Assembly (NCBI RefSeq): GCF_013368755.1
Contig: NC_049564.1
Location: forward strand, 2,922,001-2,986,000
DNA length: 64,000 nt
Direction of reading: 5' to 3'
Origin: Talaromyces rugulosus
Taxonomy: Eukaryota; Ascomycota; Eurotiomycetes; Eurotiales; Trichocomaceae
How positions within the stretch are numbered: position 1 is the stretch's first letter; each line of letters starts with the position of its first letter. Both the position numbers and the translations under genes were made by a program. The notes beneath the pieces are model-generated. The model was not told where the DNA came from. It saw only the letters and a list, made by a program, of their open reading frames with translations, and did not search any database. Positions 43,522-55,611 of this stretch are shown here, in pieces.

Positions 43522-45311
43522 TCTAAACTGTTGCATATGTTGAGGAACTATTAGGTCAATTGGGTCAAGGTGGAATCTGAATGGACTTTGCGTGTCTACC
43601 AGTTGCACCCGGCATGAGTTCAAATTCTCTAGAGAGAGACAGATACTGATGAGGTATCTGATGGTCAACTATCACACCATATTGGTCAGTACTAGATTAG
43701 TGTGCTGGAGTCTATATCGTGCTAATTCATTTGGTTTTTAGATGCTAGACTCGGCTTCGAGTACTATGAAAAGGTTGCAAGCTCAAACCACCTCGGTAAA
43801 TTTTTGAAGACACCGAGTCACTATTACGATGTTCCTTTACGTACTGGAAGCTAGGGTTGGAGTCACTCTCTGATACCCCATCGTAGTGGACGTCCCGCCG
43901 CCCCTCAATTTCCTCTCTTGCCATCTCAACGTCATCAAGTCTCCAAAAACTCAGAAACAGAACCGTCTCTTACACTTTTTTTATTGATCATGTTGTATCA
44001 TCTGATTATATTCACTAATAGCGCTCTCCCGATTGCTGACACGACGATGTGTTGGAACTTCAGGATACGAAGGGATATCATATTACCAAACAGCATATCC
44101 GACTCACAGCAAGGGCTGAACGAAGCCACAAAACAGAAAGGTAAAGCTCGCAGGAACTGACAAGAATGGCAAGCAAAGGGAAGAGATTACCAGGGGGGAC
44201 ACTTCACAAAGGTATTGATGCTGGAGGTATTGGAGAAATGGCAGCAGCTCTCATATTAATGTTGGCTGAGACAAGAAGCAGTCCCTAGTCTAGCCACTCC
44301 GAAACCGCAAACTGTCCTTGAGTTTGTCCAACTTTGTTCAGGGAGAGCCAGACTGCCAAACTGTCCTCAGAGCGGGCAGGGAAACATGTGATCCAATTGA
44401 TGACGAAGGGCTTTGTCTTCTTCAATCATTTCACTCGCTTGGAGGGGCTAATGACCTCCATCGTTCTCCGACAAGCTTGGGGTCGAGGTACGGCACTGTT
44501 TTCGTATCCTGGTACGGCATAGCCTTGGACATGAAAAAGTTCCGCCAGCTTGCGTTGCTATCCGGATGGCTTGGGTATCACTATATCGCCTCGACATTCA
44601 AATCCGACTACATACCTCGTGCTTTTAATATCGCTAAGAGTACTCACCAGAAATTGATTGATGCCTGAAGGACAAGGCTCTTGTGGGAAACAATGGCCTT
44701 AATTACATGTGATTAAATAGCTGCTGGAGTCAGATCAGATATATATTTCCAAGGCCACTAATGGTAGAGTTAGTAAAGAAAATAGTGTTCAGAATTATAG
44801 TTTTTTATAGTTTAATTGACATCTAGAAATGCCCCGCAGTTGACCCGTCCAAGTATACCCGTAACTCCGCAACTACATTATTTTATATCCGCAAAGCCTG
44901 TAACATTTGAACGTTAAAACACTTTTTAATTCTTACGTGATTATAATTGCTAAATTGTAATAATTTGCCTAGGACTTAGCATCGGCTTTGGTCATAAATC
45001 CATCTTGTCTCGCGAATTTGACACCTAAGTCCGACCGATGTTCACGATTTGATCCCTGTGACGTGATGGTTTTTTTGCCAAAACTAGTTAACGCCGATAT
45101 GCACTTCAGTCTCAATTGGCACTGAAAACGGGCCACTCGGATTGTGGAGGGGAATATATGAGTCATCATAATCTACTCGGATTGTGGGGAACAGGAGTGA
45201 TATTTGGAAATTATAAAAAGGACATTTAGAAACTACTGTATTCCGTCATTGTCATTATAAATATTCTTCGCCTGTCGTTTCCAACACACAGTTGACATAA
45301 CACCGCCAGCA
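43522..45311. other. Gene-poor stretch and ALDH promoter
   Basis: 1.79 kb. A frame at 44318-44668 (116 codons) overlaps another at 44334-44522; neither resembles a known family and both sit in decayed sequence. The last 200 bp contain the ALDH promoter with a 13-bp direct repeat and TATAAAAA at 45212-45219. Confidence 0.45.
45135..45187 (+). promoter_or_regulatory. Direct repeat plus AP-1 site upstream of ALDH
   Basis: ACTCGGATTGTGG occurs at 45135-45147 and 45175-45187, 40 bp apart. TGAGTCA (a bZIP/AP-1/Gcn4-type site) lies between them at 45159-45165. All are within 180 bp of the aldehyde dehydrogenase ATG. Confidence 0.45.
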
Positions 45312-46787
45312 ATGACTTTCATCATCTACAACGACAAACTTGACGTTGTGCCACTCTGGATCAACGGCGAGGCCAGTCCCCTAAATCCAAAACTGTTCTT
45401 CGAAGTTGTCAATGCACAGGAAAACAAAACCGTACATTATGCCCAGGGAGCCAACGAGGCCGATGCTAAAGCTGCGGTTGACGCTGCGGCCGCCGCGTTT
45501 CAACCCTGGAGCCAAACATCCTATAGCCACCGAAGAGCATTGCTGCTCAAAGTAGCCGATCTCTTAGAGCAGCGTGCCGAGGAAATAGCTCGAATGCAAG
45601 TGCTGGAAACATCTTGTGCTCCGGCCTTTGCCAACTTCCTACCGAGGCTTACTGCGCCTGTTCTTCGCGAGATTGCAAGTCAGATATCTAACTGTCTAGC
45701 CGGAACTGTGTGCCCAACTGAGACCAACGATACCTATGCCTTTGTAACCAAGGAGGCTGTCGGACCCGTCCTGATTATCTCGCCCTGGAACAGTCCGACC
45801 ATTCTGGGAACCCGTGGGATTGCATCCGCACTGGCAGCAGGTTGCACGGTTGTCCTCAAGGGTTCTGAGCTCTGTCCGGCGACGTATCGGCTGATAGTCT
45901 CCGTCTTTGAAGATGCCGGATTACCAAAAGGATGCTTGAACTTGGTGCAGGCAGGTCGTTCCGAAGCAGCGGCTGTCACCGAGGCAATCATTGCGCATCC
46001 AGAACTGCGCAAAGTAGAATTCATAGGCAGCGCAGGTATTGGTAGTTCTATTGGTCAGGTCTGCATGAAATATTTGAAGCCTATTTTAATGGAGCTCGGC
46101 GGTAAAGCTCCTGCAATCATTACACGGAATGCCAATCTTTCCAAGGCCGCGCAGCTCTGCGCCTTCGGAGCGTTTACTCACCATGGGCAGATTTGCATGT
46201 CGACAGAGAGAATTATTGTCGTAAAGGCTGTGGCGGATGAATTCACACGCTTACTTAAGGAAGCAGTCGAGAAGGAATTTTCTGGTGGTGTTGGCTCGGC
46301 AGTAACAAAGGCGTCTTCTGATAAAGTACACAACTTGCTTGAAGGAGCACGCAAAAACGGCGCCAAATTCCTCGTTGGAGATAATTCTTATACCGGACCT
46401 CACAAAGCGGGTCTGCAGCCTACTATAGTCACCGACCTGAGCTATGATGATCCGCTCAGAGACACCGAGTCGTTTGGCCCTTCTGCCACATTGTATGTTG
46501 TCGAAGACGAGGTGGAAGCTCTGCGGCTGGCAAATGATACTAAATCCGGGCTGGTCGCCTCAATTTGGACAGATGATGCTATGCAGGGTTTAGATATGAG
46601 TAAGGGATTGCAATTTGGCAGTGTTCACATCAACAGCACCACGATTAATGACGGACCTACGTCTGCAATCACAGGAACTAAGGGCAGCGGTTGGGGGAGT
46701 AACAGTGGTTCTTTCGGGATAAATGAGTTTTTGGTACACAAGACGGTCACTTTGCGAAAATCGGAAGCTCCTATTGAGTTCAAGTGA
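45312..46787 (+). CDS. NAD(P)-dependent aldehyde dehydrogenase
   Basis: Single exon, 491 aa, full length. The oxyanion Asn is in SPWNSP, the general-base Glu at 261 in MELGGKAP, and the catalytic Cys at 295 in HHGQICMST. The cofactor region has FIGSAGIGSSIG. The closest recognisable group is the vanillin/salicylaldehyde/benzaldehyde-type dehydrogenases used on aromatic or short aldehydes, but the substrate is a guess. There is no targeting signal, so it is cytosolic. It stands alone behind a decayed region, with an inducible-looking promoter (TATA box, 13-bp direct repeat, AP-1 site), which suits a detoxification or catabolic enzyme. Confidence 0.93.
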   Translation: MTFIIYNDKLDVVPLWINGEASPLNPKLFFEVVNAQENKTVHYAQGANEADAKAAVDAAAAAFQPWSQTSYSHRRALLLKVADLLEQRAEEIARMQVLETSCAPAFANFLPRLTAPVLREIASQISNCLAGTVCPTETNDTYAFVTKEAVGPVLIISPWNSPTILGTRGIASALAAGCTVVLKGSELCPATYRLIVSVFEDAGLPKGCLNLVQAGRSEAAAVTEAIIAHPELRKVEFIGSAGIGSSIGQVCMKYLKPILMELGGKAPAIITRNANLSKAAQLCAFGAFTHHGQICMSTERIIVVKAVADEFTRLLKEAVEKEFSGGVGSAVTKASSDKVHNLLEGARKNGAKFLVGDNSYTGPHKAGLQPTIVTDLSYDDPLRDTESFGPSATLYVVEDEVEALRLANDTKSGLVASIWTDDAMQGLDMSKGLQFGSVHINSTTINDGPTSAITGTKGSGWGSNSGSFGINEFLVHKTVTLRKSEAPIEFK

Positions 46788-47729
46788 TGTTTGAGAAGTA
46801 AATATGCATGAATAAATCGTATTTTTGTTCTATCCCTTCGGCTTAAGTGCCGGGACCACCAATATGTACTCCTAAAATTTATTGAATTTGTCGAACCTAT
46901 CACTATTTTTTTAAGAAAAGCTAGGCGCTTTTATTGGCTTAGGCATTCGTCTTCCCATCGATTCGATACATCCTATTCATCGCTAGCTATAACTTTGCAT
47001 TTTCGTGTGAAGGAAATATAGCGTGGTTTTGATGAAAACAAGTATGAAATAAGGACTGAAATACTACAAGGAAGAGAAAGAGAGAATAAAGACCAGTGGA
47101 TTGAGAGGAGAGAGGAAATTCGTGGTTGAAGGTTATGTGATAATGATATCAACTCTACTGATATTGCCATTTACGGAAAGTATGAAACTAAAATTGACCA
47201 GACCAGTCTGATCGTTTCATTTTGAACCACGCCAGCTCTTTTTACGAAAAACTACTAGCAATAAATAATATTGTAAAAATTCATTGAATGCTAGGGTTAT
47301 GGGTGCTTTATCTATCTACAGAGGACAGCGCCAAGCCCGATGGGGACAGGGCGGAACGAGGCACTTCTCCCGCCCAGGAACGTGAATCTTCTTGTATACG
47401 ATCGATCCACCGCCTCAGCCTCAGCCACCTTGTGCTTCGCCATGCTCGATTCGGAATACTGAGGCTGCTGTTTATTGTTCTCCAGGACCGACAGCGATGG
47501 GACACCCCTCAACACCTTTGTCTCACTAAGGCTCTAGTCCTGAATCCGCACCGTTTCGAAGCAGCCATAGTCAGCTCTACATGATTATAACGCCACCTGG
47601 ACGAACCGATATCTCGAAAACCCCCCATTTTGACCACAAACAGGACAGCGATTTATCGATGCGACCCTTGCCCTTCGCTCGCTAGGTGAAACACACGCGC
47701 TGACGGCCGTTGAATGGAGGTGACGACCC
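46788..47729. other. Intergenic before the RICTOR-like gene
   Basis: 942 bp, AT-rich first half and GC-richer second half that is probably promoter and 5' UTR. No gene supported. Confidence 0.45.
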
Positions 47730-50700
47730 ATGGCGTCAGGGCACAATACTGGGAACTCGGTGACACCGACTCAGAATCGAGCGTTCGGTGATGGGAGGAA
47801 GTCATCCTTTTCACACAGCCAAGAGGAGAATGCGTGGAATGATGGCGCCTCACAGCAGTCGACTCGCAATGGTCGCTCTGCCTCTGGCGGGAGCAGCTCC
47901 ATCAGCACCCGCGGGGGCTCGTTGGCACCGTTTGCGCAGCCTGGGAGTTTCAGTTCCGAGCTCAAGAGTATGAATACTTCGCGCAGCGTCACTCCTCGCC
48001 CTGATACCGCCGGGTTCCCGTTTCCTAGAGTTGCCAATACTGCGGAAGAAAACGAGGCTACCGCCAAAACCGAAAAGCGCCAGGCAGCCATTCGAGATAG
48101 GATTGCGAAGGAGTTGAAGATCAAAATGGGCACGGAAAATATGCTGGAAGCGTTGTTGACGAAGAATTTAAAGCAAACAAAAGAGCAAAGGATAAGAGTG
48201 GAGTCGGAATTGAGCTCTTCGAATCGAAAGCTCGCACAGCTACATATGGACCTAGAGGAGGAGCTATATCGCGCGCAGCACCCATCGACACCACCTCGGA
48301 GTCGATTATCAGGGTTATTCCGCGGCAGCCCAATGCGGTCGCCATCCCGAGGCACGGAATCTGTTGATGACGAGGTAGAGAATGCAGATGGAGAGACCGA
48401 ATCTCCTACATATGTACTGGCAGAAACTTTACAGGCCCTGGAGACTGAAGGAATGGCACCGGATTATTACGTGGAAAGGGCAAACAGCTTGGTTGATCTT
48501 TTCAAGCGGCACCCTACACTCAAATATGACCTCGAATGGTCCGTCTTTGGTCAACGAGTCCAAATGATGTTATTGAGCGACAGTAGAGAAGTTGTAGCGG
48601 CTGGTTACCGCTTGACACGATACGCCATCGCAGATAGAGCCTCGATCAGGACCATCCGGACCTTACATACGGATGAGCTCGTGACTCTGTCCTTGGTCAA
48701 GGAAAGCAAAGCCAGTATTGAGAGAGAACAGGCATTAAAGTTCGTTAGAGCTTTTCTAGACGTCAAAGATGGAGTCCACGAGATCTCCCGAGCTGTGGTC
48801 CGAGCTATAGTGTCTGTTGCCGAGCATCATGAGGATCGCCTGAGGAATATTTCTATCATGACACTGGCTGAAATATTGACCAAAGACCCAGCCCTTCTAT
48901 CATATTCGGGAGGCATGAGCGCTCTACACGATGCCCTATCTGAGGGGACATTTGGAGCCTCGGAAAGCTTGATAGGAAGCTTCCTACACATCATGGACAC
49001 GCCTCATAGGCGAAAGCATCTCCAAAAAGGTCGTGAGCTCGAAGCGGTCCTAACTCCATTTACAGACTCGTTTTCAGATACCCATCCGGGGCGCTTAAAG
49101 TGCTCCGCCAAGGCCATTTCAGCAATGCTGAAGACATGGCCTGGTCTTCTTGTTTTGGCCAGAGATAGATCACTCCCACTTCGATCTTTACTCGAATCAC
49201 TAAAATACCCCGATCCTCAAGCTCGGGAGCTGGTATTAGAACTGCTCTTTGAGGCTCTCCGAATCAAATCACCCTCCTGGTCCTCATCATTCCTTGCCGG
49301 TCGACGTCTGACAACGTATGGCAGGGTATCAAACCTTCGCACAGAAGCAGACAGAAAACAGCTACGCTTTTACAACGAAAATGACAAGAATAGATTCGAT
49401 CTTACCGTGCACTTCTCCGCCTTGGTATTGGCCACGCTGCTCGAGGCAAACTTAATCAAGGCGCTGTCAACTCTTATTGAAGTCGAGTCAAATCAAGCTC
49501 TTAGGCGCAAAGCTACCTTGCTATTGGCGGAGGTCTTGAAAATGGCTCAACATTCTCTCCCTCATTCTATCAGTTCCGATTTACAAGTTCTTCCTGCATT
49601 GTTACCGGGCGCCGTGAGATTTGATGTCGACACTCATGAGATCTCCACTTCAATAATCTACCAAATAGAAAGCATCAATCGCACGTTGGCTCGATCTGGG
49701 TCTATTTCGGGTGCATCAGGAAGATATGCAGTCGTTGATGACGATATATCAGCCTCGCTTCTTTCCGGAGAGTCATCTAAGAATAGGCTCAACCCCGCTA
49801 TGGATGAAACCTCATTCAGAAATTATATTCTCGAGACTCAGGTGTTGAATACCGTCAACTACGTCAAGTGGAAATGGGATTTGATTTTGCGCATCATCGA
49901 GGGTCCTCTCACCAACCCCAAACGATTAGAAGAGGCCATCAAGGGCTCGAAATTCATAAAACGGCTTGTGGGGTTTTACCGGCCTTTCAAATATAGGTTC
50001 TCTATGATCCCAAACACCAAACCAAATCAGAGATACGTAAGAGCAGGTTGTGCTTTATTACGAACTCTGATGCAAACTGCTGAGGGAGTAAAATACATTG
50101 CCGACAATAAATTGCTCCGGCAGGTTGCCGAATGCCTCGCACAGGTAGATCGAATGAGTGGCCTCACCTCTGCGGCTCCTCTATTTTCCAGAGAACAAAT
50201 GGCCGGCACATTGAGTGGTGGCTACTTTGCATTACTCGGAGTTTTGAGCGGGGATAGCCAAGGACTCTCGATGATGGAAAGATGGCATATGGCCAACATG
50301 TTCTATCATATCATCGAGCTCAAAGACCGGAGTGATCTGATCCAGGCCCTTCTTGGAAACATGGATTTCACTTTGGAAAGTCATCTACGAGTTCTACTTT
50401 CTAAAGCGCTCACCGCAGGCACCATAGACATACGAATTTTCGCCACGAAACTTCTCCGCAAATATGCGGTAGGTGGCCATATATCAGTCAGTAACGTGGA
50501 TTGGGTTGTTCGTATGCTTGTGACTCAGCTTTATGACCCAGACGTTAGTGTTTGCGAAGTAGCTGTGAAAATCCTGGAGGAAGCGTGCAACCAGCGAGAG
50601 TATTTGGAATACGTTGTCAAATGCCGACCGTCCCTCGACCACCTTGGTGAGATTGCGGCGCCGCTGCTTCTTCGGTTCCTTTCAACATCTGTTGGATACC

Positions 50701-51755
50701 ATTACCTTGATGGGCTTGATTACATCACACAGGAGATGGACGATTGGTTTCTCGGAAGGAATGACGCCTACGTCGTCCTTGTCGAAGCCTCGCTTTCCCG
50801 TGCCTATGTGGATCAGCCTCGAAGACACACTTTCGCTCCTGATGATATAGATGAGATGCAGGACATTGGAGTTGTACCACCACATTTTTATCGGGAGCTT
50901 GCTCGAACTTCCGAGGGATGTAAGCTGCTTGAGCAATCCGGCCACTTTCTCGAATTCGCAAGTACCATTCGGGACTTTGAGCTCAACGAAGAGGACCCTG
51001 AAGGTCTGTTGAAGGTCAAGGGTTGTCTCTGGGCCGTGGGCAATGTTGGCTCCATGGAACTCGGGGCGCCCTTTTTGGAGGAGACAGAGATTGTGCAGGA
51101 TATTGTCAATATTGCCGAGGGAGCCGATGTCATTACGATGAGAGGCACGGCATTTTTTGTTCTCGGCTTGATATCACGTAGCCAGCACGGATTGGAGATG
51201 CTCCACGAGGCGGGCTGGGATGCTGCAATCGATCAACGTGGTAAATCCCTGGGGTTCTGCCTGCCGAATTCCTTGAACAAGTTATATTCTGTAGGTCTTC
51301 CCTTGTTTCTTCAACTTCTGTAGTTTGTGCTAATTCATTTTGACAATAGCTGCCCGATGTTCCAAATATTCGCGATCAGGATCTCAGGCGGCTATCACGA
51401 GAGATATTCAAAGCCGCGTCGACGGATTCAGACCCCCAGAACCAGCGTATTCTCAAGCTGATTGTTGATATGGGAAATACTGTTCTCTCTAAGAAAGCAG
51501 CAAATGATCTCCAAGGGTAAGTCTTGAATTAAACCCGCATTGAAACAGCAATGTCACTAACAGTGAAGTAGTCTAAAAGCAAGGTATCCAGACCGTTTTC
51601 ACTCGGTCGACCTGTTCCGAAAAACCCTCACGATCCTCGAAAGCCATCATTTCCGCCTGCCGGCGCGACGCTTTGCTTTGGATCTGTTTGACAAGACCGT
51701 CATGAGACGCGTTGTCCTTGAAGAAGACTCGGGCTCGGATTCTGACAGTAGTTGA
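47730..51755 (+). CDS. RICTOR/Ste20-like TORC2 subunit
   Basis: Exons 47730-51290, 51350-51516 and 51572-51755, 1303 aa. A disordered Ser-rich N-terminus (about 110 residues) is followed by a coiled coil near residues 120-180 (AIRDRIAKELKIKMGTENML, then an HR1-like stretch). A long alpha-helical ARM-like body then runs to about residue 1200. The RICTOR_N, M, V and phospho-region order is recognisable, with landmarks TEGMAPDYYVERANSLVDLF, YIADNKLLRQVAECL, TSVGYHYLDGL and LLKVKGCLWAVGNVGSMELG. It ends in an acidic EEDSGSDSDSS tail. The family (yeast Avo3, S. pombe Ste20, human RICTOR) is the core scaffold of TOR complex 2 at the plasma membrane. It is unrelated to the Ste20 kinase. Confidence 0.93.
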
Positions 51756-52344
51756 TATCCATCTCCGAGGAAAATATATGCTGCTTTCCTGTTTTTTTCC
51801 TTCTCGCCATTTATGTCGATTATTATATCTGAATATACCCTGTGGGTCTTGTTCTGTTTGTCCGGTCGTCTTGACATTTGTTGATTGAGAGTTTATTTTG
51901 CATGGGGTTTGGGGGGCGCTCTTAACTACATCTCACGAATCAAATGACTGGTGATGTTTGTGTTTTAAAAAAAAATTTGCCGAATTTTCAGGCCTAGGTA
52001 TATACGTATATGAGTTTTGTAAAGTAACGAGAGTGGATTGGTTTGACCAGGTGGTGTGATATGCACTAAATGCTCGTACTATGTCTATGTACGTCGTAAG
52101 ATAAGATAATAAATAGTTCGTCGGCTGTTTGTTTGCTAGACGGACTGATTTAACTAGCCCGACCCCACGGGAAAAGAAATTCATTCATCCCTCGGACAAA
52201 GCTCCAAAGTTTATCCATATTATCGCCACCAAAAAGGATAGATTATCTCGTTTTGTCTTTGGTCACATGTAGAAGAACGCGTGTGACAAACCTTGGTGTC
52301 TCAAATGCTCCTCAACTCCGGTTGGATAATCGCTATCAGAATCC
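51756..52344. other. Intergenic, promoter of the RING/LON gene
   Basis: 589 bp with no supported gene. It has poly-A/T tracts near 51966. Confidence 0.45.
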
Positions 52345-54195
52345 ATGTCCGATGCACCTGATAGCGGCCGCGACTCCCAGCAGTCCGAGCCTGTGTTGTC
52401 GGCCACCGACCAGAGCGAAAGCGATAATAATAATTATAATAATAACAATGCAGACGCCGCAGACAATTTTATCAAGGATGCCACAGACGAAGAAGGAGAA
52501 GAAGCCGATGAAAACGTCGCGATTGACCCGTATTCGGTAATCAAGCGTATTCAGTGTCCGACATGTTCTCGGCCTTTGCGCGTGCCTCTACGTCTTCCAT
52601 GTGGGAACACGCTGTGTCGGGCTTGTCTCCCGCCGGTGGTCAAACGAGAGGGCATTTCGTATCCTAGGGACGAGAGGCGAGAAGATGGCTTCCTGTGTCC
52701 GTGGAAGGACCGCGGATGCAAAAGGCCAGAGGGCAATGACTCGTCGTCGTCGGCCGAACACTCTATGGGTGACTGTGGTGTTGATGTTACCGTTGGCAAA
52801 ATTAATGACGTTATAGAAAAAGTGCTGGAGGACAATGCTAAAAACGCTACTGTTGCTCCGATGAGCATGAAATGGATGCCGTCGACTACTACGGACGAGA
52901 GTCTTACTGAAACCAAGTCTCCCCCGCTGGCCCAGGAAGCCGCTCTTCATAATGGAAAATACCTGGGTATCTACAACCTGATGAAAGAAGGCAGCCTCCC
53001 ATACGACATTGAGAATGTCACCTATGAGCACATCGACTCGGAAACAGAACTACAACCAGCTGCGGAAATAGACAACTTGGTTTTTCAGCAATTGAAAAAC
53101 AACCTCAGAAGCGAGCTTGATTGCCAAGTATGCTACGGACTAATGGTCGATCCTCTGACTTCTCCATGCGGACACACATTCTGCCGCAGGTGTGTGGCTC
53201 GTGTCCTGGATCATTCCAACCTCTGTCCAATCTGCAGACGAAAGCTCTCTCTTCCACTAGCTCTCGTGCTGGAACCTATCAACAGGATCTTAAACGACCT
53301 CATCAACAACCTTTATCCTACAGAAATAGAGTCTCGAAGAGCGACGATGACGCAAGATACTCTTCTTGGAGAAGACAAAGATCTTCCTCTGTTTGTCTGT
53401 ACTCTTTCCTTTCCTTCTATGCCTACATTCCTGCACGTTTTTGAGCCTCGGTACCGTCTGATGATACGTCGGGCACTGGAAGATGGAGGGCGAAAGTTTG
53501 GTATGGTCACGTATAACTATGTTGATGAGCCGCCGGATACCGTTGGACGGACACAGTTCATGCAATATGGCACTATCCTCTCGATTAATGGATTTGATCT
53601 GCTACCCGATGGCCGAAGTCTTCTGAGAGCCGTGGGAGTATCTAAATTCAGAATTGTCGATTGGGGTGTTCTCGATGGATATTATATTGCAAAGACTGAG
53701 CGCGTGGACGATATTGGCCTTGCACAAGAGGAAGATTTAGAGAGACGGGACATTGCAACAGCAACAGCAGCAGCGACCACGGCAGCACAGGAGAATCCTG
53801 GTGACGAGGCTCCCGAATTGCCGCTGGAAGCACTATCGACGCAGCAATTGATGCAAGTTTGTCTGGAATTTGTCGAAAGGCGACGTACGGAGGGGGCTCC
53901 CTGGCTTCATCCAAGAGTTTTGTTGGAGTATGGGCAACCACCTACTGATCCAGCTTTGTTTCCTTACTGGCTTGCCAGTGTCCTCCCAATTGCCGAAGAA
54001 GAGAAATATCTCTTGCTGCCCTTGACCAGCGTACGCGAGCGACTCAAAGTCACCACGAACTGGGTTAAAAAACTCGATAGTATGGAATGGTATCCCCCCC
54101 CCCTCTATATTTATCCTGACTATTTAAAATGAAGATACTAATTTGTTTTTTAACACAAAAGGACAACATTGTCATCAGTCTGCACCGTCTTATGA
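52345..54195 (+). CDS. Double-RING, LON-substrate-binding-domain protein
   Basis: Exons 52345-54089 and 54162-54195, 592 aa; the last exon codes 11 residues and a stop. The N-terminus is acidic and Asn-rich (SDNNNYNNNN). RING 1 near residues 70-95 is CPTCSRPL...LPCGNTLCRACL. RING 2 near 257-297 is CQVCYGLMVDPLTSPCGHTF followed by CPICRR. The LON N-terminal (PUA-like) domain follows, with LPLFVCTLSFPSMPTFLHVF and EPRYRLMIRRAL, then a helical C-terminus. This is the LONRF/CRBN-like architecture: a probable E3 ubiquitin ligase whose LON domain binds substrate. It has no ATPase or protease domain, so it is not Lon protease. Confidence 0.92.
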
Positions 54196-54288
54196 CTCAT
54201 AATCCCCCTCCTAATCGTCACCCTCTTTCTTTGCTACACTATCGCCAAGCCTGATCATGCAGTTTCGTTAGGGTCTTCGTCAACCAGC

Positions 54289-54543
54289 ATGTCTGCCTCG
54301 GTCTCGCCCTTTTCATTCTCTTTTTCGATTTCGCTAGGCGGCGTGCAGCCTCCTAACGCAGAGCAGCAGCAGAGACGAGATGTGCTCATGCAAGACACGG
54401 TTACGTACATCCCACAGACTGTTGTTATAGGCGCCTTTGTGTTCTTGTTACTGGCACGATTGACCGGCCAGTTTGCGCAGGTCATGCAATTGAGGAGACG
54501 GAGAGTAAGGAGAGGAGGGGGTTTGCAGAATCGACATATCTGA
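54289..54543 (+). CDS. Small single-pass membrane protein (hypothetical)
   Basis: 84 codons, no intron. A Ser/Phe-rich N-terminus and a QQQRRDVLMQDTVTYIP segment precede one membrane helix (TVVIGAFVFLLLARLTGQF, about residues 44-62) and a strongly basic tail (QLRRRRVRRGGG). The positive-inside rule puts the tail in the cytosol. I do not recognise the family. Support is the clean hydrophobic/basic pattern and ATG position. The overlapping minus-strand frame at 54255-54704 is longer but has no domain-like pattern. It is tandem to the RING/LON gene, 93 bp downstream. Confidence 0.4.
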   Translation: MSASVSPFSFSFSISLGGVQPPNAEQQQRRDVLMQDTVTYIPQTVVIGAFVFLLLARLTGQFAQVMQLRRRRVRRGGGLQNRHI

Positions 54544-54864
54544 CTGAAGCAAGATGGGATATCCATTCTGTGTTTTAAATATTTTTGTGTGAAAAGATAT
54601 CTGTCTTTTTCTTCTTCGCCTTCAGTGTTATAGACAGCATCAGTGTATATATCAGTCGGCGTACCAAGGGCTTTCTTATTATTGAGTTGTTTAATTATAG
54701 GCATTCTGATAGTAACGTGGTTTGCATTGGAGACTCGATTGCACTATCAATATCTTCACTGACACACTAGACAGCGGCACTTGTTATGAACCCTAGAGAT
54801 TTACTTGAGGGACATATTTACTTGAGAAACATCCCGTCACAGTGCTGCTAATAAACAACTCCTC
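54544..54864. other. Intergenic
   Basis: 321 bp between the small membrane protein and the xylanase 3' end. Nothing recognised. Confidence 0.45.
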
Positions 54865-55611
54865 CTAGTTGCTAACAGTCTGGGAAGCAGAGCCACTGCT
54901 GCTCCAGCCCTCAACCGCAATGACCTGATAATTGAACGTGCCCAGATCCAGGCCGAGACTGGCCCACTCGTTGAAGTGATTCTCGATAGTGACAGTACCG
55001 CTGCTTCGCGTGGAGCTGCGAATGGAGATGTACTGGTCAAAAGTCGCGGTACCGACAATCGAGGGCTCGTTGACACGCTGATTCTTCCAGATGGTATACT
55101 CGGAACCATCGCTTGTAAAGGTACCCACGATCGACCCTTGCTGCGGAGGGTTCAAGGCGTTCTCGATAACGTAGTACTCGACAAGAGGATTGGTGGTCCA
55201 GCCGTATACAGAGAGGAGACCAGTACCGCTTCCCGAAGCGACCGAGAAGTCACCGCCAAAGGTAATGGGACTATATAGCAGGTAAGTAAAATGACAGATG
55301 CCGCATAGTTAAAGGAGGATATACCTAGTAGTTCCAGTCTGCCATCCAACTCCCACAACGAAGTCTTGAGAGTTGCTCCAATTCACGGAGAACCCGGTGC
55401 TCGTTGGAGAATAACTGACTGTGCTGTCAGTTGTATAATCCTGGTCATAGTCAATGGCACCACGACGGCTGAGAGTGTCAGCTCCTAGGAAGAAGTCATG
55501 AGGGCCACGAGTTGCGAGATCAACATCCCGCTTGGCTTCGGAGCTTGTAGGTGCAGCAAGAGATGCTGTAATAGTGGAAAGAGTAACAAGAAGGGTGGAA
55601 AGGGCAACCAT
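54865..55611 (-). CDS. GH11 endo-1,4-beta-xylanase
   Basis: Exons 55611-55325 and 55270-54865, 230 aa. The signal peptide is MVALSTLLVTLSTITASLA, then a propeptide ending around LSRRG (a Kex2-like RR site). The compact GH11 jelly-roll carries GFSVNWSN, VGVGWQTG, NPLVEYYVIE (nucleophile Glu), VNEPSIVGTATFDQY and IAVEGWSSSG (acid/base Glu). It is secreted and cuts xylan backbones. No carbohydrate-binding module follows. Upstream on the minus strand are a TATATAAAG box, a CreA-type site and two GGCTAAA motifs, fitting XlnR induction and glucose repression. Confidence 0.97.

Noticed and set aside
44318..44668. 116-codon frame in the gene-poor island
   Set aside because: Overlapping frames, no recognisable family and decayed surroundings. 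Kept only as a remark on the intergenic stretch.
45312..46787. ALDH as part of a secondary-metabolite cluster
   Set aside because: No PKS, NRPS, terpene synthase or P450 nearby; the neighbours are a dead helicase and a TORC2 subunit.
47771..48355. 194-codon antisense frame in the RICTOR-like gene
   Set aside because: Shadow of a Ser-rich coding region; no independent support.
54255..54704. 149-codon minus-strand frame opposite the small membrane protein
   Set aside because: Irregular composition, no domain and a start inside a T-rich stretch. The plus-strand frame has the better protein-like pattern.
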